Source: Anoxybacter fermentans
Lineage (GTDB): Bacteria > Bacillota > Halanaerobiia > DY22613
DNA length: 64,000 nt
NCBI RefSeq assembly: GCF_003991135.1
Contig: NZ_CP016379.1
Span: forward strand, 3,410,001-3,474,000
Direction of reading: 5' to 3'
The notes beneath the pieces were generated by a model. That model was not told where the DNA came from, searched no databases, and was given only the letters and a program-made list of their open reading frames with translations. Positions 26,730 to 35,336 of the stretch are shown here, piece by piece; the first letter of the stretch is position 1, and the number at the start of each line of letters is the position of its first letter. The position numbers were made by a program, and so were the translations under genes.

Positions 26730-28124
26730 GGGTCTATAATTAATGTTGTGAAGAAAAAATTATAAAAAATAAAAAGGCATTTGCTGGCCCCGTTGAATTA
26801 ATTAGTTGCGAACTAAAAACCAAAGAAAGGAGTCCAGCAAATGCAATATAATAATATCATAAAATTTCTTGATTTGCCAGACATTATTGCAACTGAAATT
26901 ATTTCAACGGAGGACAGATATATTTTTATCGCTGAAGCAAAGAAAAATCACATTGTGTGTCCTCAGTGTGGTAATATCACTAATAAAATCCATGATACAA
27001 AATGGCAAAATATTAGAGACATCCCCATAAGAGGTAAACTAGTAATCATTAGACTTCTAAAGAAAAGATATCGTTGTCCTTATTGTCATAAGAGGGGTAT
27101 CCCTGAAAAATATGAAAGTATTGATAAATATGCCCGTAAAACCAAACGCTTTGATAAATATCTTGCTAAAGAAACTGTCAGCAAGGATTATTCTAAAGTT
27201 GCTAGAGAAAACGGGTTAAGTTATACAGCTGTTAATAATGCAGTTAAAAAAGTAGTTGACCCTCTCATTAAACAACAAGTTTCAAAACTTAGTCAATTAA
27301 AAGCCATCAGTATCGATGAATTTGCAGTTTTAAAACGCCATAAATATGGAGTTAGCATTACAGATCCAATTAATCGGGAGTTAATTGACATTTTACCTAC
27401 TCGCAAAAAGGATGATTTAATTGACTACTTTAATTGTTGGGAAGATGAACAAAGACGACAGATTCAATCGATCTCTATGGATATGTGGCGGCCGTTCAAA
27501 GCAGTAGCAGATGCAGCATTTACTCATGCAAAAATTGTTATAGATAAATTTCATCTTGTAACTTTAATGAACAGAGCCCTTGATGAAGTTAGAAAACAAG
27601 TTCAACAAACAGTAAATAATCATCAGAGAAGAAAGTTTTTTCAAAGTCGTTTATTACTCCAAAAACGAGCTGAAGAATTGACAGATGAAGAACATGAAAA
27701 GCTCATCAAATTATTTGAACTCAGTCCAGCTCTAGAAAAGGCCTGGGAATTAAAAGAGGAATTCAGAGACCTATTGCAGCTAGATGATGTGAAAGAAGCC
27801 ACCAGAGCTCTAAAAAGGTGGTATAAAGAAGTAATAAAAAGCAAGCTGATGCCTTTTTACCAGGTAAAAAAGATAATACAAAGATGGGAAGAAAAAATAC
27901 TAAATTATTTTAAGACTAAGATAACCAATGGCTTTGCTGAGGGTATCAATAACAAGATTAAATTGATCAAAAGGATTGGATATGGTGTTCCAAATGTTAT
28001 GAATCTAAGGAGAAGAGTATTTAATGCAATGTTAAGTTATTAAATTTAAATGTTTATTTCAAAATCAATTTACCAATCAATTCAACGGAGCCAACTTATC
28101 TTTCACAACATTTGACGGAGAGCC
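26730..28124 (+). mobile_element. Intact ISL3-family insertion sequence
   Basis: A 1395-bp element. The left end GGGTCT...AATGTTGTGAAG and the right end (complement GGCTCTCCGTCAAATGTTGTG) form imperfect terminal inverted repeats. Inside them a second inverted repeat CCGTTGAATT is found at both ends. It is flanked by a perfect 8-bp target duplication AATTTTTA (26722-26729, 28125-28132), the size typical for ISL3. The intact target repeats suggest a fairly recent insertion. Confidence 0.95.
26841..28043 (+). CDS. ISL3-family transposase
   Basis: A full-length 400-aa DDE transposase. An N-terminal zinc ribbon (CPQCGN ... CPYCHKRG, residues about 39-80) is followed by an HTH region and the DDE domain: SIDEFAVLKRHKYGV near 155, SMDMWRPF near 215, and ITNGFAEGINNKIKLIKRIGYG near 365, the classic ISL3 C-terminal signature with the catalytic Glu. 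AAAGGAG precedes ATG 26841. No frameshift or stop is seen, so it is probably active. Confidence 0.95.
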   Translation: MQYNNIIKFLDLPDIIATEIISTEDRYIFIAEAKKNHIVCPQCGNITNKIHDTKWQNIRDIPIRGKLVIIRLLKKRYRCPYCHKRGIPEKYESIDKYARKTKRFDKYLAKETVSKDYSKVARENGLSYTAVNNAVKKVVDPLIKQQVSKLSQLKAISIDEFAVLKRHKYGVSITDPINRELIDILPTRKKDDLIDYFNCWEDEQRRQIQSISMDMWRPFKAVADAAFTHAKIVIDKFHLVTLMNRALDEVRKQVQQTVNNHQRRKFFQSRLLLQKRAEELTDEEHEKLIKLFELSPALEKAWELKEEFRDLLQLDDVKEATRALKRWYKEVIKSKLMPFYQVKKIIQRWEEKILNYFKTKITNGFAEGINNKIKLIKRIGYGVPNVMNLRRRVFNAMLSY

Positions 28125-28178
28125 AATTTTTATCATTTATTTTAGAAGGAATTTAAAAAAAAATGTAGAAAGTATTTA

Positions 28179-28196
28179 TTGTTAAAAAATTCACAA
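28179..28196 (+). promoter_or_regulatory. Rex-like operator upstream of alcohol dehydrogenase
   Basis: TTGTTAAAAAATTCACAA closely matches the redox repressor Rex consensus TTGTGANNNNNNTCACAA / TTGTTAANNNNTTAACAA. It lies 35 bases before the start of an NAD(P)H-linked dehydrogenase, the usual kind of Rex target. Regulation is inferred; no rex gene is in the window. Confidence 0.6.
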
Positions 28197-28230
28197 AGTC
28201 TTCGCTATTCAATAATAAGGGGGATTTATT

Positions 28231-29382
28231 ATGAGTTATCAGGCTTTTAGAATTCCTAACAACATTTTATTTGGTGAAGGTGCCTTCGAGTATCTGGGGA
28301 CTTTAAAAGGAGAACGAGCTGTTATTGTTACTGGTGGAAGTTCTATGAAGAGGCTGGGGTTCTTGGACAAAGCAAAAGAGATTTTAGAAAAGGCAGGTAT
28401 GGAAGTCGAGATAATTGAAGGTGTTGAGCCCAATCCTTCTATTGGGACAGTAAATCGCGGTGCTGAAAAAATGCGCCAATTTAAACCTGATTGGATTATA
28501 GCTTTGGGTGGGGGTTCTGCACTGGATGCGGCTAAGATTATGTGGGTTTTTTATGAGTATCCTGAACTAAAGTTTGAAGATATTTTAGAAATTAACTCCA
28601 TCCCAACTTTGAGAAAAAAAGCACAATTTGTAGCTATACCTTCAACCAGTGGTACCGCATCAGAAATTACTGCTGCTTCAGTTATTACCGATACAAAGAA
28701 ACATATCAAATACCCAATTATTTCTCAAGAAATCATACCTGATATTGCAATTGTTGACCCGGCACTTCCTGCCAAAATGCCTCCGCATATTACTGCAAAT
28801 ACCGGTATGGATGTTTTAACCCATGCTATTGAGTCCTATGTTTCTACTGGGGCCAACAGTTATACTTCGCCTCTGGCAATGGAAGCGATTAAACTGGTCT
28901 TTGAATATCTGCCCAGAGCTTATAAAGATGGTAATGATATGGAAGCCCGTTATCATATGCATAATGCTTCTACTATTGCTGGAATGGCCTTCAACAATAG
29001 TTTTTTAGGGCTTGTTCACAGTCTTGCCCATAAGATTGGTGGAATGTTTGGAATTACTCACGGTCTGGCCAATGCGATTCTTCTACCTTATATCTGTAAA
29101 TACAATATGAAAAATACTGATAGATATGCTGAGATTGAAAAAGTACTGGGAGTTTCTGATCTGGTTGAAACCCTCAAGGAGTTCAACAGAAAGTTAGATA
29201 TTCCTTTAAATTTTGCTGCCTTAGAAGAGGTTCAAAGAGAAAAGTTTGAAGAGGTTTTGAGTAAGATGAGTGAAAATGCCTATAAAGATCCATGTACTTT
29301 GACCAATCCACGTCCAACCAGTCCTGAGGATATAGAGAAGATTTACCGATATGCTTTCGAGGGTAAAGATATAGATTTCTAA
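28231..29382 (+). CDS. Iron-containing alcohol dehydrogenase
   Basis: A group III iron-dependent alcohol dehydrogenase, 383 aa. The NAD(P) site is GGGSALDAAK near residue 92. Metal ligands are visible as GMDVLTHAIE near 195 (Asp, His) and GLVHSLAHKIGGMFGITHGLANA near 262-285 (two His). The dinucleotide-binding GGSSMKRLG near 33 is also family-like. It probably reduces aldehydes (acetaldehyde or butyraldehyde) to alcohols to re-oxidise NAD(P)H in fermentation; the exact substrate cannot be told. A Rex-like operator upstream and a terminator downstream make it a single-gene unit. AAGGGGGAT precedes the ATG. The ISL3 element sits just upstream, ending about 55 bases before the operator. Confidence 0.92.
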   Translation: MSYQAFRIPNNILFGEGAFEYLGTLKGERAVIVTGGSSMKRLGFLDKAKEILEKAGMEVEIIEGVEPNPSIGTVNRGAEKMRQFKPDWIIALGGGSALDAAKIMWVFYEYPELKFEDILEINSIPTLRKKAQFVAIPSTSGTASEITAASVITDTKKHIKYPIISQEIIPDIAIVDPALPAKMPPHITANTGMDVLTHAIESYVSTGANSYTSPLAMEAIKLVFEYLPRAYKDGNDMEARYHMHNASTIAGMAFNNSFLGLVHSLAHKIGGMFGITHGLANAILLPYICKYNMKNTDRYAEIEKVLGVSDLVETLKEFNRKLDIPLNFAALEEVQREKFEEVLSKMSENAYKDPCTLTNPRPTSPEDIEKIYRYAFEGKDIDF

Positions 29383-29405
29383 AAAGATAATAACTCGGGA
29401 AATAA

Positions 29406-29436
29406 AACCTGTCCTTATTATGAGGACAGGTTTTTA
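29406..29436 (+). terminator. Intrinsic terminator after the alcohol dehydrogenase
   Basis: AACCTGTCCT(tattatg)AGGACAGGTT followed by TTTAATTTTCTT. Confidence 0.92.
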
Positions 29437-29635
29437 ATTTTCTTAATGAAATTAGGAATTGTTAAAGTTTATGATGGACTTCGGGCTATGGACAAGATTT
29501 TTTGATAGATAACTAATAATAGTTTCATTATACCTTCCACTTTAATTTATTAAAGTACGCTTTTAATTAAAAGAAGTATTTTGATCTATAATATGAATTT
29601 TTTTAATTAAAATATCAAAAAAATTAATTTTAATA

Positions 29636-29664
29636 TTGACATATTTAAGAATAGTACTTATAAT
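29636..29664 (+). promoter_or_regulatory. Promoter of the ABC-2 exporter operon
   Basis: TTGACA (29636-29641), 17-bp spacer, TATAAT (29659-29664), 39 bases before the ATPase start. Both hexamers are consensus, predicting strong sigma-A transcription. The rest of the 320-bp gap is AT-rich without other features I can name. Confidence 0.85.
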
Positions 29665-29702
29665 ATAAATATAACAACTTTTAAAAAAAGGAAGGGATTG
29701 TT

Positions 29703-30758
29703 ATGAGTTATGCTTTAATTGTAGAAGATTTACGGAAGGAGTTTCCAAGACGCCAAAAATTGGGATTAGGTGAGCGATTTAAAAGGTTATTACATAATAA
29801 AAACGAAAGCATGGAAGATGGACGGATGATAAGAGGTGGAAGGACTTTTGTAGCAGTAAAAAATGTAAATTTTAAGGTTAAGCGGGGTGAGATTTTTGGA
29901 TTGCTTGGCCCAAATGGAGCAGGGAAAACTACAACTATTAAAATGATCTCTACTTTGTTGGAGCCGACTCGAGGTAAGGTATTGGTTAATGGATATGATG
30001 TGGTTAAAGATGCGCGGAAAGTACGTCAATCTCTGGGAACTGTTTTATCGGGGGAACGGAGTATTTATTGGAAATTGACTGGTCGGGAAAACCTTGAATA
30101 TTTTGGGGCATTGTATGGAATGAAGCGGAAAGAAGCAAAAGCCCGGGCCCAGGAATTGTTAGAACGGCTGGATTTGAGCAAGCGGGGAGATGAGTTAGTT
30201 GAGAATTATTCTTCAGGAATGAAGCAGCGGATTGCTCTTGGCAAAGCTCTAATGGCTGATCCTCCAATTTTACTCTTAGATGAACCTACAGTTGGTCTTG
30301 ATCCACAGGCAGCATTAAGATTGCGGGAGATTATCATGGAATTAAAAGAAGAGGGAAAAACCATTCTTTTAACAACCCACTATATGGAAGAGGCAGATAT
30401 TCTTTGCGATCGGATTGCTATCATTGATCAGGGAGAAATTATTGCTTTAGCACCGCCTTCCCAATTGAAAGCTCAGCTCTCAGAAAAAAGGATGATTCAA
30501 TTAACTGTAAGGGGGCTTTCAGATGAGGTACAGAATAAATTAAATAAGGTTTCACATGTAGAACGTGTTTTAGCCCATTATGATGATGAAAAGGAGAATT
30601 GGCAGATAACCATTCATTCTTCTAATGGTGAGGAGACTATTACAGATATTATACAGACTTTAACTAAAGAACAGGTACAGATTCAAAATGTGAATGTAAA
30701 AGAACCAACTCTGGAAGATGTCTTTATTCATTTAACAGGGAAATCTCTAAGGGAATAA
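29703..30758 (+). CDS. ABC-2 type exporter, ATP-binding protein
   Basis: A 351-aa ABC ATPase with Walker A LLGPNGAGKTTT near residue 70, signature YSSGMKQR near 165, Walker B ILLLDEPTVGLDP near 185 and H-loop TTHYMEE. An unusual feature for the family is an insert between the first strand and Walker A (residues 15-48, GERFKRLLHNKNESMEDGRM), which places it with the DrrA/NatA-like group having an extended N-terminus. It forms an operon with two permease genes and would energise export of an unknown compound (drug, lipid or sodium). Confidence 0.9.
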   Translation: MSYALIVEDLRKEFPRRQKLGLGERFKRLLHNKNESMEDGRMIRGGRTFVAVKNVNFKVKRGEIFGLLGPNGAGKTTTIKMISTLLEPTRGKVLVNGYDVVKDARKVRQSLGTVLSGERSIYWKLTGRENLEYFGALYGMKRKEAKARAQELLERLDLSKRGDELVENYSSGMKQRIALGKALMADPPILLLDEPTVGLDPQAALRLREIIMELKEEGKTILLTTHYMEEADILCDRIAIIDQGEIIALAPPSQLKAQLSEKRMIQLTVRGLSDEVQNKLNKVSHVERVLAHYDDEKENWQITIHSSNGEETITDIIQTLTKEQVQIQNVNVKEPTLEDVFIHLTGKSLRE

Positions 30759-30780
30759 AGATAAGAGGAGGGAGTTTTTG

Positions 30781-31683
30781 ATGAGTGAATATGGTTTAAC
30801 CATATCTGGTCCTGAGCAGGAAACTGTTAGTGAAGTAACCATAGAAAATTATAGTTTATCCTGTATGTTACGGGCATTATGGGCAGTAGTTAAGCGGGAG
30901 CTTATCATTTTTATTAGATATCCAACGTGGGTAGTAGCAATTTTTATCTGGCCTGTATTGTTTCCGCTGCCGTATATTTTTGGTGGAAAAGCGTTGGCCG
31001 GTCCAAACCAGGTTGGGATGGTTACTTTTTCCAGGTTGACAGGCATGTCTGATTATGTAGGGTTTGTGGCAATCGGTTCTTTGCTCTGGATGTGGATGAA
31101 TATGGTATTATGGTCTTTTGGTAACCATCTTAGAAATGAGCAGGTCAGGGGTACTCTGGAATCTAACTGGCTTTCACCTTTGCCCCGGATCTTTCTTTTG
31201 GCAGGGGCAGGTATTAGCAATTGCCTGATTCAGAGTGCAGTAATCTTTATCAGTCTGTTGGAATTTTATCTGTTTTTGGGTGTAAAAATTCAGGGTAATC
31301 CTCTTTTGATTTTGTTGGTTTTACTTTTCATTATCCCTTCAATTTATGGAATCGGTCTTTTGTTTGCCAGTCTGGTTATCTGGGCTAAAGAGGTTAATAC
31401 TATGGTATTTCTGGTTCGGGGTATTATGATGATTTTCTGCGGTGTAAGTTTTCCTCTGACTGTTATGCCGGAATGGATGCAGGTTGTCTCTAAATGGATT
31501 CCTATAACCTATGGAATAAGAGCATTCCGGCTGGCCTATTTAACCAAAAAAGGATTTGAGGCGATTAAAGGTGATTTATTGATATTGGGAATTTTCGGAT
31601 TGATATTTTTTATCCTGGGAATTTTGGCTTTTGCTTTGAGTGAAAGATTTGTTAAAAGGAAAGGAACTCTGGGAGTTTATTAA
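30781..31683 (+). CDS. ABC-2 type permease 1
   Basis: A 300-aa membrane protein with six predicted transmembrane segments and the ABC-2 pattern (VRGTLESNWLSPLPR between segments, MMIFCGVSFPLTVMPEWMQ near residue 220, IPITYGIRAFR). A TTG at 30778 is possible, but AGGAGGG at 30765-30771 gives proper spacing to ATG 30781. It pairs with the next permease, with which it shares the IGVLESNWL/VRGTLESNWL and PLTYG/PITYG motifs, suggesting a heterodimeric channel. Confidence 0.88.
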   Translation: MSEYGLTISGPEQETVSEVTIENYSLSCMLRALWAVVKRELIIFIRYPTWVVAIFIWPVLFPLPYIFGGKALAGPNQVGMVTFSRLTGMSDYVGFVAIGSLLWMWMNMVLWSFGNHLRNEQVRGTLESNWLSPLPRIFLLAGAGISNCLIQSAVIFISLLEFYLFLGVKIQGNPLLILLVLLFIIPSIYGIGLLFASLVIWAKEVNTMVFLVRGIMMIFCGVSFPLTVMPEWMQVVSKWIPITYGIRAFRLAYLTKKGFEAIKGDLLILGIFGLIFFILGILAFALSERFVKRKGTLGVY

Positions 31684-31705
31684 AAGATGATTGGGGTGAT
31701 ATTAG

Positions 31706-32542
31706 GTGTCAAAAAATTTGCAAATTCAGTTACGGGCTATGGCAGGAATGTTCAGACGGGATTATAAAATCTTTTTTCGCTATCCAATGAATGCTATCTT
31801 TCGGATTGTAGAGCCGGTTGCGTGGTTAACGCCGATCTATTTTATGGGTAAAGGGTTTGCTATCAATGGTGAAAATGTGGGTTTTGCTGCTTATACCGGA
31901 AATGGAGATTATATGGCATTTATCATCTTAGGAGTTATTCTTTCCAGTTACGTGAGTGCAGTTTTATGGGGAATTGGTTATTCTTTGAAACAGCAGATGG
32001 ATATTGGGGTTTTAGAGTCCAATTGGCTGACGCCCATTCCGCGAATTACCCATCTCATTGGGCAGACTCTCTTTAATGTATTGATTACAACGCTAAACTC
32101 TATTGGAGTAGCACTGATAATCTGGTTGTTATTTGGTTTTGAATTGAATTTTGAGAAAATATTGCTGGCTATTTTGACAGCTCTTCCTATGATAATTGCT
32201 ATTTATGGATTTGGCTTTGGTTTTGCTGCCCTGGTAATGCTAATGCGTGATGCCAATACCTTAGTAGATACCGGTAATTTTATTATCAATCTATTGAGTG
32301 GGGCCAATTTTCCAATTACTGTATTGCCGCGTTTTTTATTGGTAGTATCTTTAAGTATTCCATTAACTTATGGATATGATGCCATCAGGGGTATGCTCCT
32401 TGGAACCAGGACAGTATTACCAATTCACCAGGAACAGATGATTTTAGTAGTATTTATGGGAGCAATGGTGGTACTGGGAGTACTTGTCTTTAAGTGGTTG
32501 GAACGGCGATGTAAAAAACTGGGGACAATTGGGATGCATTAG
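31706..32542 (+). CDS. ABC-2 type permease 2
   Basis: A 278-aa membrane protein, paralogous to the preceding permease, with six hydrophobic segments and the motifs IGVLESNWLTPIPRITH and LLSGANFPITVLPRF. The start is GTG 31706 behind TTGGGGTGAT. It is the last gene of the three-gene exporter operon; no clear terminator follows before palindromic repeat G, whose long hairpin may itself end or stabilise the transcript. Substrate unknown. Confidence 0.88.
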   Translation: MSKNLQIQLRAMAGMFRRDYKIFFRYPMNAIFRIVEPVAWLTPIYFMGKGFAINGENVGFAAYTGNGDYMAFIILGVILSSYVSAVLWGIGYSLKQQMDIGVLESNWLTPIPRITHLIGQTLFNVLITTLNSIGVALIIWLLFGFELNFEKILLAILTALPMIIAIYGFGFGFAALVMLMRDANTLVDTGNFIINLLSGANFPITVLPRFLLVVSLSIPLTYGYDAIRGMLLGTRTVLPIHQEQMILVVFMGAMVVLGVLVFKWLERRCKKLGTIGMH

Positions 32543-32624
32543 TTAAATGTTCTTGCTATTTGGATAACAACAAATTTTTGGGCCAAGAAGGATTTTTACA
32601 TTTTTATATAGAAAATTATATTAG

Positions 32625-32816
32625 GATTAAATTGCAAAAAGCTAATTTTGAGTTGTTTAACCATCTTAGTGAGATTGAAGGAGAAATAAGGCTTCATCAC
32701 AGTATCTGATTAATCAATTCATGGGTTGAAGCCCCATAGATTACCCTGAAATCTAACTTTAGATGGTTCAAAAAATTTCTTTATGAAGTGAAAAATTAGC
32801 TTTTTGCAGTAAAATC
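32625..32816. repeat. Palindromic interspersed repeat, copy G, with perfect 7-bp flanking duplication
   Basis: A 192-bp copy from GATTAAATTGCAAAAAGCTA to GCTTTTTGCAGTAAAATC, flanked on both sides by ATATTAG (32618-32624, 32817-32823), a perfect 7-bp direct repeat. The left arm has lost the segment present in full-length copies between AATTTTGAG and GTTTAACC. Confidence 0.93.
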
Positions 32817-32842
32817 ATATTAGTAAATTGAATATATGCATA

Positions 32843-33092
32843 GATTGGTGTTCTTATGAACTTAAATGGGAAAGTGGTGAGAATCCACTACAGCCCCCGC
32901 TACTGTGAGTGTGGATGAAACTGGCTTAAAACCACCGGGATGGTTCCGGGAAGGTGCCAGGAGTAAGAGGAAACACGAGTCAGGAGACCAGCCAGTCTAT
33001 GAGATGGGTCGCCTTCGGAGGGGAGGAGAGGACTCACTTTATGTGAAAAGATACTCAAACCTCGACGGGAAGGTCGAGGTTTTATTTTTTTA
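32843..33092 (+). promoter_or_regulatory. Cobalamin (adenosylcobalamin) riboswitch with terminator
   Basis: GGTGAGAATCCACTACAGCC and CCCGCTACTGTGAG at 32877-32911 are the standard core of the B12 aptamer, with AGTCAGGAGACC near 32978-32990 as the second conserved segment. An intrinsic terminator AACCTCGAC(gggaag)GTCGAGGTT plus T-rich tail (33058-33091) follows, 31 bases before cobU. Cobalamin binding should terminate transcription of the cob genes. The 5' boundary is approximate. Confidence 0.95.
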
Positions 33093-33122
33093 TAAAAATA
33101 AAATTATATGGAGGCGAGAGGG

Positions 33123-33698
33123 ATGGGGCTAACTCTGGTGACCGGTGGGGCTAGAAGTGGGAAGAGTAAATTTGCTGAGAAATTGGTAAGTCACTACTTA
33201 GCATTAAATAAAGAAGAGTCTGTTCTTTATATTGCCACTGCTGTTGCTTTTGATGAGGAAATGAAAGAAAGAATTAGGCGTCATCAGGCCCAGAGACCTG
33301 CCCATTGGCGAACGGTGGAGCAGTATCGAGGTCTTTCAGAGGTTTTTAAAAGGTCAAAGGAAAAGGTGATTTTACTGGATTGTATAACCTTAATGATCTC
33401 TAATCTTCTTTTTGAAGCTGGTCTTAATGAAGAAAGACCTAATTTAAAAGAAGTAGAGTTAGTAGAAAAGGCCATTGTCAACGAGATTAATGAAATGCTT
33501 AGGGAGATTAAGAAGTTAAAGGATAGAGAAATAATTCTGGTAACCAACGAACTGGGAATGGGGCTGGTTCCAGCTTATCCATTAGGGCGAATTTTCCGTG
33601 ATATTGCTGGACGGGTAAATCAAAGAATAGCGGAGGTGAGTGATAGGGTTTATTTTATGATTTCTGGAATTCCGACTTTGATTAAAGGAGGTGGATAA
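33123..33698 (+). CDS. cobU: Adenosylcobinamide kinase / adenosylcobinamide-phosphate guanylyltransferase
   Basis: Phosphorylates adenosylcobinamide and transfers GMP to it, the first step of nucleotide-loop assembly in cobalamin synthesis. The 191-aa protein has the P-loop GGARSGKS at residues 8-15, ATAVAFDEEMKERIRRHQAQRP near 42 (catalytic His), LLDCITLMISNLL near 85, and VTNELGMGLVPAYPLGRIFRD near 145. ATG 33123 is set by the GGAGGCGAGAGG ribosome site; an upstream ATG at 33108 overlaps that site. It is controlled by the cobalamin riboswitch and followed at 3 bases by cobS. Confidence 0.95.
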   Translation: MGLTLVTGGARSGKSKFAEKLVSHYLALNKEESVLYIATAVAFDEEMKERIRRHQAQRPAHWRTVEQYRGLSEVFKRSKEKVILLDCITLMISNLLFEAGLNEERPNLKEVELVEKAIVNEINEMLREIKKLKDREIILVTNELGMGLVPAYPLGRIFRDIAGRVNQRIAEVSDRVYFMISGIPTLIKGGG

Positions 33699-33701
33699 CA
33701 G

Positions 33702-34454
33702 TTGAAGAATTTCATTTTAATGACTCAATTGATGACCCGGATTCCGATTCCCATTACTATTGATATAAAAAATGAAGAGTTGGGGAAGGGGAATATATAT
33801 TTCCCTTTGATTGGAGGACTAATTGGGTTGTTTCTTGCTGCTATCTATAAAATATTTTTTCATCTCTATGGAGATGGATATCTCTTATCTGTTCTGGTGG
33901 TAGCGGCATATCTCTGGATTAGCGGTGGATTGCATATGGATGGACTAAGTGATACCTTTGATGGATTATGGAGTAATCGTTCCCGGGAGAAGATACTGGA
34001 GATTATGAGAGATAGTAGGGTTGGGGTATATGGAGTTTTGATCTTAATTTTGACTATTTCCATTTTGATAGGTGGAATTCAAAAGCTTCATGGCCAATGG
34101 CAGTGGTTGATTTTAATACCTATGGTGGCCCGTTATGGCTGTGTGGTGGGAAATGCAATTTCTGAGTATGCACGGCCGGAGGGGATGGGTAAATATTTTG
34201 TTAAGGATTGCGGGCTTAAAGAACTTTTGGTGGCATCTCTTTATACCTGGCCTTTAGCTTTCTGGTTAAGGGGTATTCAAGGAATTATGGTTGTGATTTT
34301 TGTTCTAGCTTTTACATATCTTTTCACCCACTGGGTGCAGGCCAAAATAGGTGGAATTACTGGGGATGTGATTGGTGCTGTCATCGAACTGAATCAATTA
34401 TTGGTATTACTTCTGGCAGTTTTATTTATAAACTTAAACTTAGAGGGGTTTTAG
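33702..34454 (+). CDS. cobS: Adenosylcobinamide-GDP ribazoletransferase (cobalamin synthase)
   Basis: A membrane enzyme joining alpha-ribazole to adenosylcobinamide-GDP to give adenosylcobalamin. The 250-aa protein begins with the family motif MTQLMTRIPIPI and carries GGLHMDGLSDTFDGL near residue 75 and GGITGDVIGAVIEL near 225, the acidic Mg-binding motifs, plus five to seven membrane segments. The start is TTG 33702, supported by AAAGGAGGTGG at the end of cobU. Part of cobU-cobS-cobC. Confidence 0.95.
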   Translation: MKNFILMTQLMTRIPIPITIDIKNEELGKGNIYFPLIGGLIGLFLAAIYKIFFHLYGDGYLLSVLVVAAYLWISGGLHMDGLSDTFDGLWSNRSREKILEIMRDSRVGVYGVLILILTISILIGGIQKLHGQWQWLILIPMVARYGCVVGNAISEYARPEGMGKYFVKDCGLKELLVASLYTWPLAFWLRGIQGIMVVIFVLAFTYLFTHWVQAKIGGITGDVIGAVIELNQLLVLLLAVLFINLNLEGF

Positions 34455-34455
34455 T

Positions 34456-35064
34456 ATGGAATTAATTCTCGTAAGACACGGTCATACTGAAGCTAATCAT
34501 AAAAGAGTATTTCAGGGTTGGCTGGATTTATCTTTAAGTGAAAAGGGACGTAAACAGGCGATTCGATTGAGGGAAGAGCTTAAAAATTATCAGTTTGAGA
34601 AAATATATGTAAGTCCATTAAAACGGGCGTTGGAGACTGCTGAAATCATTAAAGAAGGATTAAAAACTCCTTCCGAAATAGTAAAGGCAGGAGCTTTAAA
34701 AGAGATGAACTTTGGTTTCTGGGAAGGGTTATCCTCAGATGAAATTCAGGCCCGATACCCGGAAGATTTTCAGAATTGGCTGAAAAATTGGCAGCGGGTT
34801 CGGGTGCCAGGAGGAGAAAGTGCAATACAGATGTTTGAGAGGGTAAGAAATTGGGTGGATAAAATATTGAAGAAGCATGATGAAGATACTACTTTGTTAA
34901 TCGTTTCCCATGAAGGGGTAATTTTGCAGATGATAGCTTATTTATTAGGTTTTGATCTGGCTTCAAGCTGGCATTTTCGGGTTGATCCTGGAAGTTTATC
35001 AGTCATAGAGATTATTCAAGGCTTTTCAATTTTGATAAAATTAAACCATGTTGTGGAAGTATAA
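34456..35064 (+). CDS. cobC: Alpha-ribazole phosphatase / histidine phosphatase family
   Basis: A 202-aa histidine-phosphatase superfamily protein with RHGHTE at residues 7-12 (catalytic His8) and FGFWEG..., PGGES and VSHEGV later, as in CobC/PhpB. In this operon it should dephosphorylate alpha-ribazole 5'-phosphate, or cobalamin 5'-phosphate, the last step of the lower-ligand branch. Its ATG overlaps no gene but follows the cobS stop by two bases with GAGGGG upstream, so it is translationally coupled. On sequence alone a phosphoglycerate mutase-like role could not be excluded; the neighbours decide it. Confidence 0.88.
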   Translation: MELILVRHGHTEANHKRVFQGWLDLSLSEKGRKQAIRLREELKNYQFEKIYVSPLKRALETAEIIKEGLKTPSEIVKAGALKEMNFGFWEGLSSDEIQARYPEDFQNWLKNWQRVRVPGGESAIQMFERVRNWVDKILKKHDEDTTLLIVSHEGVILQMIAYLLGFDLASSWHFRVDPGSLSVIEIIQGFSILIKLNHVVEV

Positions 35065-35078
35065 TTTTTAAAATATAT

Positions 35079-35302
35079 GATGAAACTGCAAAAAGCTAAT
35101 TTTTCGCTTCTTGAGAAATTTTTCGAATCATCTAAAGCTCGATTTCCGTCGAAATAAGGCTTCCTGACTCAAAGGGTCCTCCTGGCCCTTAGAACTAGCT
35201 CATTACCTCCTGTGATGAGGTCTTATTTCGTCGGAAATTTCGCTAAGATGATTTGGTGAAATATTTCTATGTCGCTCAAAATTAGCTTTTTGCAGTATAA
35301 TC
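35079..35302. repeat. Palindromic interspersed repeat, copy H
   Basis: Full-length copy (224 bp) inserted between cobC and cobT, thus inside what would otherwise be one cob operon. ATATAT occurs directly at both borders, consistent with a target duplication. Confidence 0.9.
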
Positions 35303-35336
35303 ATATATCAAATATCAAAAAGTGAGGTAGATAAAA

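Noticed and set aside
32905-33132. A 75-codon open frame before cobU
   Set aside because: It overlaps the cobalamin riboswitch aptamer and terminator.
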